Assembly: GCA_947476405.1 (NCBI GenBank)
Contig: CANJQG010000054.1
Span: 1-10,349, forward strand
Direction: 5' to 3'
Length of the DNA stretch: 10,349 nucleotides
Source: Thiotrichales bacterium
GTDB taxonomy: Bacteria > Pseudomonadota > Gammaproteobacteria > Francisellales > CACEW01
The notes below the pieces were generated by a model. The model made no database searches and had not been told where the DNA came from. It saw nothing but the letters and a program-made list of their open reading frames with translations. The translations under genes and the position numbers were made by a program. Shown here one piece after another: positions 6,838 to 10,349 of this stretch (its first letter is position 1; each line of letters opens with the position of its first letter).

Positions 6838-9471
6838 GTGAATACAATAAGCTTAAGCCGCAAATTAATTTATCTCGCAGTCATCACCGGGTTATCTACT
6901 TTATCTCGGGTTGCGCTTGGGGCTGTGCCATCCGCTGCCCCTGCACAATTTACAGTCCAGGGCGGGCCACCACCAGGCTTTGAAGATGCGGAGCTTAATA
7001 CGACCCAATCAAATTATATCTCTGTTTATTATGCAGGTAATTTTATTGGTAATGTCATGGGAAGCTATGACCTCAACACCGTGACCTTACAAAATATTGC
7101 GGAGCTTGTTTCAAAAATTCCGGGCATTATGGATCAAAAAGCAGTGGTTGCAGTGCTGAGCGGAAAACTTCCAGACAATGCCAGTCATTTATGCACAGAT
7201 AGTGTTGATAACACGAAACCTTATTGTAGCATTATTAGCCCGCCTATTGCAGGAATTATTTTTGATGCAGATAATTATAGGGCAACCATTTTTGTGAATC
7301 CAGCGTATCTGAATTTAGACGCCATTGCAGGCGGAAATGCCCAAACCACTATACCTGACTCCACCTCTGGCTTGTCTTATTTTAGCAATAATAATTTTTC
7401 GATTTCTGCATCGCAAGGAACAAATACCTATTCTTTGAATAATTTAAGCATTGTTGCAGCAGGGGACAATGCGCTAAATCTCACCTCTAACTTGACTCAG
7501 ACGGATACCAGCGCCAATGGCGCATCACCGGCTCAGGCCATTACAGCGTATTCCTTACAGACCGCAAATCTCACGCGCTTCAGCAACGGCAAATATTATC
7601 AACTGGGCATGTTTACACCGACAACCGGTGGATTTATTGGTAGCCCGCCGGTTGCAGGCTTGTCGATTCAAAACTATGGCATTTTGCCGACAGAGGCGCA
7701 GGGCAGTCCGGTTGAAGTCTTTTTGCCGCTGCCATCGCAGGTCAGCGTCTATAAAAATGGTTATTTGATTTCCAGTCAAAGCTTTAGCGCAGGAAAACAT
7801 TTGCTCGATACGTCTAGCTTTCCGAATGGCTCTTATGATATTAGCTTAAAAATCATCAATAATATTGGCCAAAGCACGACGCAGACTCAGTTTTTTGTTA
7901 AACAAAGTGCCTTGCCGCCTCAAGGAGCGCCGAATTATCAAGTTAGCTTAGGCTTTTTACAAACGACGGCCAGCAGTAATTTTTCCAGCAACAGCGTGAC
8001 CCTTCCTTCGTTTGAATTAGAGCCTATTTTTACCTATAGTGAAGTACGCAAAATTGCAATGGATTTTGGACTTCAATCTGCAATCAGCAGTAACTTTAAT
8101 CGCGCCTATCTAACAGAGGCCATCAGCTATTATGGGATGAGCTGGCAACTTTCCCCAGGCATTTTAGCCTCTAATAATAAACAATATGGCTGGCTGTTGA
8201 ATGCCTTTTTTACGCCTATATTCTTCCCCAATTTTAACTTTAACTCGAACAATCAAAAAATTTATAATTCAAGCACTGATACGAATGCTTCGGCGACCCA
8301 GGCAGGGAGTAGTTTTTCACCCGTTTCGGCAACCAGCTTTCAGTCGAATAACACCGCAAATTTACAGATTGGGCAAGCTTCAAACTTAAGTGCCAGCTTA
8401 CAATACAATCAACCTCAGGGCGCTGCAACACAGATGCAATATGGCTTGAGTTGGACGCAGACATTATTCTCAAGCCCACTGATGACCTGGCAGCTTGTCT
8501 CCTCTGTAACCGACACACAAGGGGCGCCCGCAACACTTTCCGTGGCGTTGAGCGCTTCATTCAACACGATTTACAATATTGGCATTACGACCGTTGCGGG
8601 GTATAGCAATGCCAACACGATTAGCAATACAGATGGCAGCTCGTACAATGTTTATAAACCTAATTATAGCCTGGGTCTTAGCAAAACAGCGGCTTGGGGT
8701 GCAAATAATCAAAATAATCTATCCATGTCAGGCAACACCAGCCAGTCTTATTCGAATACTTCTAATACACTGTCTGCCAATTATCTTTCTGACTTGTTTA
8801 CGGGGAACTTTAATTTCTCCAACACCATTTCGAAACAGTTTACCAATAATAATGGCAATATTACTTCGAATACGACGACAATTAATCAGTTTACGGGAAC
8901 CTTCCAAAGCAATCTTGCTTTTGTAAATGGGCATTTTTCGGGTGGGTATCAGCAGGGCAATCAGGCGGGCGTCATGCTGAATGTCACCGCGCCAACCCCA
9001 ACGAAGATTGATGTCTTTATCAATAATCAAAAACAAGGCCAGATCAAGACTGGGTCACCCGAAGCTTTTTTTGTTCCCAGTTATGGCACCTATAATGTCA
9101 CTATTCAGCCCGCAGGGATTGGAGAATATGGCTTTGATGATCGCCCCAAGCAGGTGACTTTATATGCGGGCAATATTCAATATCTCCAATGGACGCTCGT
9201 GAAGGAATACGTTGTATTTGCGCAAATCGTGGATCAAAAAGGTCAGCCTCTACCCAACTTACTCATGCTGGGCAAAAACCCAAGTGACTTTAATGTGACA
9301 GATGGCAATGGGTATATTCAAGCAAATATTCAAAGTGATCAAACGAATATGAAATTCAAACGTGAGTCGGGTCAAAATTGTTTAGTCACCCTGAAGCCCA
9401 GTGAAATTGCGCATGATGACAAAAATGACCTGGTCGTTCTTGCTCATCCATTGACCTGCATTCCCGATTAG
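6838..9471 (+). CDS. TcfC/CS1-type outer-membrane fimbrial usher
   Basis: This is an outer-membrane assembly pore for chaperone-usher fibres, of the alternate (CS1/CooC, TcfC, CblC) class. It has 877 residues with a signal peptide at about 1-29 (cleavage near ALGA). An N-terminal domain carries PPGFED (45-50) and VYYAGNFIG (63-71), then the Cys119/Cys130 pair flanking a PP stretch before FVNPAYL, typical of this class. A linker block SPVEVFLPLP (290-299) leads into VYKNGYLISSQSF...LLDTSSFPNGSYD, the TcfC E-set-like domain. Residues about 360-735 are a long Asn/Ser/Thr-rich beta-barrel region. The C-terminal part (PKQVTLYAGNIQYLQW from 770, then a GQPLPN...DGNGYIQ domain with Cys848 and Cys874) matches the class's C-terminal domain. 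The GTG at 6838 is chosen because an in-frame stop lies just upstream (6829) and it gives a full signal peptide; the only purine-rich match, GAAAGA, is weak and close. No chaperone gene is adjacent. Confidence 0.88.
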   Translation: MNTISLSRKLIYLAVITGLSTLSRVALGAVPSAAPAQFTVQGGPPPGFEDAELNTTQSNYISVYYAGNFIGNVMGSYDLNTVTLQNIAELVSKIPGIMDQKAVVAVLSGKLPDNASHLCTDSVDNTKPYCSIISPPIAGIIFDADNYRATIFVNPAYLNLDAIAGGNAQTTIPDSTSGLSYFSNNNFSISASQGTNTYSLNNLSIVAAGDNALNLTSNLTQTDTSANGASPAQAITAYSLQTANLTRFSNGKYYQLGMFTPTTGGFIGSPPVAGLSIQNYGILPTEAQGSPVEVFLPLPSQVSVYKNGYLISSQSFSAGKHLLDTSSFPNGSYDISLKIINNIGQSTTQTQFFVKQSALPPQGAPNYQVSLGFLQTTASSNFSSNSVTLPSFELEPIFTYSEVRKIAMDFGLQSAISSNFNRAYLTEAISYYGMSWQLSPGILASNNKQYGWLLNAFFTPIFFPNFNFNSNNQKIYNSSTDTNASATQAGSSFSPVSATSFQSNNTANLQIGQASNLSASLQYNQPQGAATQMQYGLSWTQTLFSSPLMTWQLVSSVTDTQGAPATLSVALSASFNTIYNIGITTVAGYSNANTISNTDGSSYNVYKPNYSLGLSKTAAWGANNQNNLSMSGNTSQSYSNTSNTLSANYLSDLFTGNFNFSNTISKQFTNNNGNITSNTTTINQFTGTFQSNLAFVNGHFSGGYQQGNQAGVMLNVTAPTPTKIDVFINNQKQGQIKTGSPEAFFVPSYGTYNVTIQPAGIGEYGFDDRPKQVTLYAGNIQYLQWTLVKEYVVFAQIVDQKGQPLPNLLMLGKNPSDFNVTDGNGYIQANIQSDQTNMKFKRESGQNCLVTLKPSEIAHDDKNDLVVLAHPLTCIPD

Positions 9472-10080
9472 CTAATTAGCAGTGACATTCAAAGTGATCG
9501 TATCTGCATAGCTTCCACCGCCCCAAGTCTGACCCGATGGCGGTGCAGGAATCGTAAAAGTAATTTGACCTTCCCCATGTCCAGGCGTCGCAGTTATCGG
9601 ATAATCTGGCTCAGGATAGCAGGGGGGCGTCGCATTGTTGGCGGGGTCCAACGAAACCATTGAGCCGCCTGTATTTGGAATCTCCTGATCAAGCGTCGCA
9701 TTATTGACTAGGCTGTGCGCTGTCCCAGCACAATCTTCGTATGAGACCGTCACGGGAATAAAATTATTCGTCGCATCTTTCAGCTCAAAAGTGGCATCAG
9801 AGGAATTAAGATCAGTCGCCCCAATACTCAGCGAGCCGCCTGGATTAAAACTGCCTATCGTAAAAGCAAGCGTTTGCGTCGCACCCTGATTATTTTGCAA
9901 AGTTCCAAAGTTAACTTGTTGAGAGGCCTGATACATCCCCACCGCATTAGAAACGGTCGTCGTCATACTCGCAACTGAACAGGCATTATTAGGGGCTGGA
10001 GAACAAGGCACCGCACCAAAAGCCACGTCTAATATAAAAAAAGGAAGGCCAAGCATCAAAGCCACTCGCGCTTTTTTCAT
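9472..10080 (-). CDS. Secreted cysteine-containing putative pilus subunit (paralog 3)
   Basis: This is a 202-residue exported protein: a Lys-Lys-Ala-Arg start, hydrophobic core and likely cleavage after FGA (residue 23). There are four mature cysteines (26, 34, 117, 154). It shares several blocks in the same order with the 6114-6737 product: VNFGTL (56-61), VTVSYEDCAG (110-119), TPPC (151-154), ITFTIPA (173-179) and a terminal YADTITLNV. This is good evidence for paralogy. The final Tyr-Ala-Asp plus strand resembles spore-coat-U-type pilins, but no family is assigned. Its stop codon abuts the usher stop in convergent orientation. ATG at 10080 gives the full signal peptide, and the upstream Shine-Dalgarno is poor. 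By context it is a fibre subunit or adhesin handled by the usher; it is a separate transcription unit from the other two. Confidence 0.78.
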   Translation of the reverse strand: MKKARVALMLGLPFFILDVAFGAVPCSPAPNNACSVASMTTTVSNAVGMYQASQQVNFGTLQNNQGATQTLAFTIGSFNPGGSLSIGATDLNSSDATFELKDATNNFIPVTVSYEDCAGTAHSLVNNATLDQEIPNTGGSMVSLDPANNATPPCYPEPDYPITATPGHGEGQITFTIPAPPSGQTWGGGSYADTITLNVTAN

Positions 10081-10110
10081 ACCATCAGCCCATTTGAATC
10101 AATGCACCTA

Positions 10111-10140
10111 ATTATAAAGCAATTTAAGAAAATGCGCCAG
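10111..10140 (-). promoter_or_regulatory. Candidate promoter for the 9472-10080 gene
   Basis: On the minus strand a perfect TATAAT (plus 10111-10116) lies about 30 nt before the ATG. The best -35 is CTGGCG about 18 bp further upstream (3 of 6 consensus bases), so the call rests on the -10 box in an otherwise AT-rich stretch. Confidence 0.45.
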
Positions 10141-10179
10141 TCTTTTAAAAAAACATATAAATATTCTTAAGTATAAATT

Positions 10180-10201
10180 TTAATAGAACCTTAATAGAAT
10201 C
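10180..10201. repeat. Two tandem 11-bp direct repeats (10/11 identical)
   Basis: TTAATAGAACC (10180-10190) is followed at once by TTAATAGAATC (10191-10201). The 11-bp period, one helical turn, is the arrangement bound by many OmpR/PhoB-family response regulators, and the repeat sits about 65-90 bp upstream of the -10 of the 9472-10080 gene. It could equally be chance in AT-rich DNA or related to the neighbouring insertion sequence end. Confidence 0.5.
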
Positions 10202-10211
10202 GTAACGATTC
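10197..10211. repeat. Perfect 15-bp palindrome with 1-nt centre
   Basis: GAATCGT at 10197-10203 and ACGATTC at 10205-10211 are exact reverse complements around a single A. The one-base centre rules out a normal hairpin terminator. It overlaps the second 11-bp repeat and contains a GTAA at 10202-10205, the tetranucleotide I recall at many IS66-family termini, so it may mark the insertion sequence boundary or an operator. Confidence 0.5.
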
Positions 10212-10217
10212 ACCAAA

Positions 10218-10349
10218 TTAGATTGAGTCATAAACAAAGTCAGGCATCTTTCCTTGAAACAAGAGGGTTAGCGCCTCGGTCATATTAACGCCATGTTTGC
10301 GACAGGAGGAGAGATAGCCTCTGATCCGACAAAAGATTAAAGCGCCGTC
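10218..10349 (-). CDS. IS66-type transposase, C-terminal fragment (runs off the window)
   Basis: Reading leftward from the right edge there are 43 open codons ending at TAA (plus 10218-10220). The peptide contains FCRIRGYLSSCRKHGVN and then EALTLLFQGKMPDF. This fits the conserved C-terminal tail of one IS66 transposase (TnpC) subgroup, roughly F-x-x-I-R-S/G-Y-I-S-T-x-R-K-x-G-x-N...A-L-x-x-x-F-x-G-x-P. Only this end is in the window, so whether the transposase is intact is unknown. It is too short for ordinary ORF calling, and the assignment rests on motif memory. Confidence 0.72.
   Translation of the reverse strand, partial: DGALIFCRIRGYLSSCRKHGVNMTEALTLLFQGKMPDFVYDSI

Noticed and set aside
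8240..8560. 106-codon minus-strand frame inside the usher
   Set aside because: It is antisense to the usher barrel, with no domain or start signal.
8579..8926. 115-codon plus-strand frame inside the usher barrel region
   Set aside because: It is an out-of-frame reading of the Asn/Ser/Thr-rich usher, with Arg/Ile/Leu-rich composition typical of shadows.
10124..10170. Inverted repeat TTAAGAA...TTCTTAA as a terminator or IS end
   Set aside because: The arms are only 7 bp of A/T-rich sequence with a 33-nt loop, expected by chance here.

Overview
The window looks like chromosomal DNA of a gammaproteobacterium of moderate to low GC (roughly low forties percent by eye). The gene families and codon style would fit the order Legionellales (Legionella/Coxiella/Aquicella-like), but this is a guess from composition and gene style, not a database result. 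It splits into three parts: a housekeeping plus-strand block (1-5459), a chaperone-usher-type surface-structure locus (5456-10080), and the tail of an insertion sequence at the right edge (10218-10349).

Housekeeping block. A trimeric-type purine nucleoside phosphorylase (20-844) is followed after 77 bp by ychF, the universal Obg-family ATPase (922-2013). Next come a fold-III PLP ornithine/lysine decarboxylase (2028-3182, 14 bp downstream with a strong Shine-Dalgarno) and a 758-residue AddB-like PD-(D/E)XK nuclease (3183-5459), whose ATG directly follows the decarboxylase stop. ychF, the decarboxylase and the nuclease look like one transcription unit.

Surface-structure locus. An outer-membrane usher of the TcfC/CS1 ('alternate' or alpha-clade) chaperone-usher type (6838-9471, plus strand, GTG start) is surrounded by three minus-strand genes for small secreted, cysteine-containing proteins. 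Two of these (6114-6737 and 5456-6076) form a minus-strand pair that diverges from the usher across a 100-bp regulatory gap. The third (9472-10080) converges on the usher with the two stop codons back to back. The three small proteins appear related to one another: a Tyr-x2-Cys block, an IPA block near the C-terminus, a final Tyr plus beta strand, and an even number of cysteines. By context they are the likely exported subunits or adhesins. No periplasmic chaperone gene is present in the window, so the locus is either incomplete here or its chaperone lies beyond the right edge or elsewhere.

Right edge. Beyond a 137-bp AT-rich intergenic stretch with a promoter-like motif, an 11-bp tandem repeat and a palindrome lies the C-terminal 43 codons of an IS66-type transposase, reading leftward from outside the window. 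The surface locus is therefore next to a mobile element.

No tRNA, rRNA, CRISPR array, riboswitch or convincing intrinsic terminator was seen.
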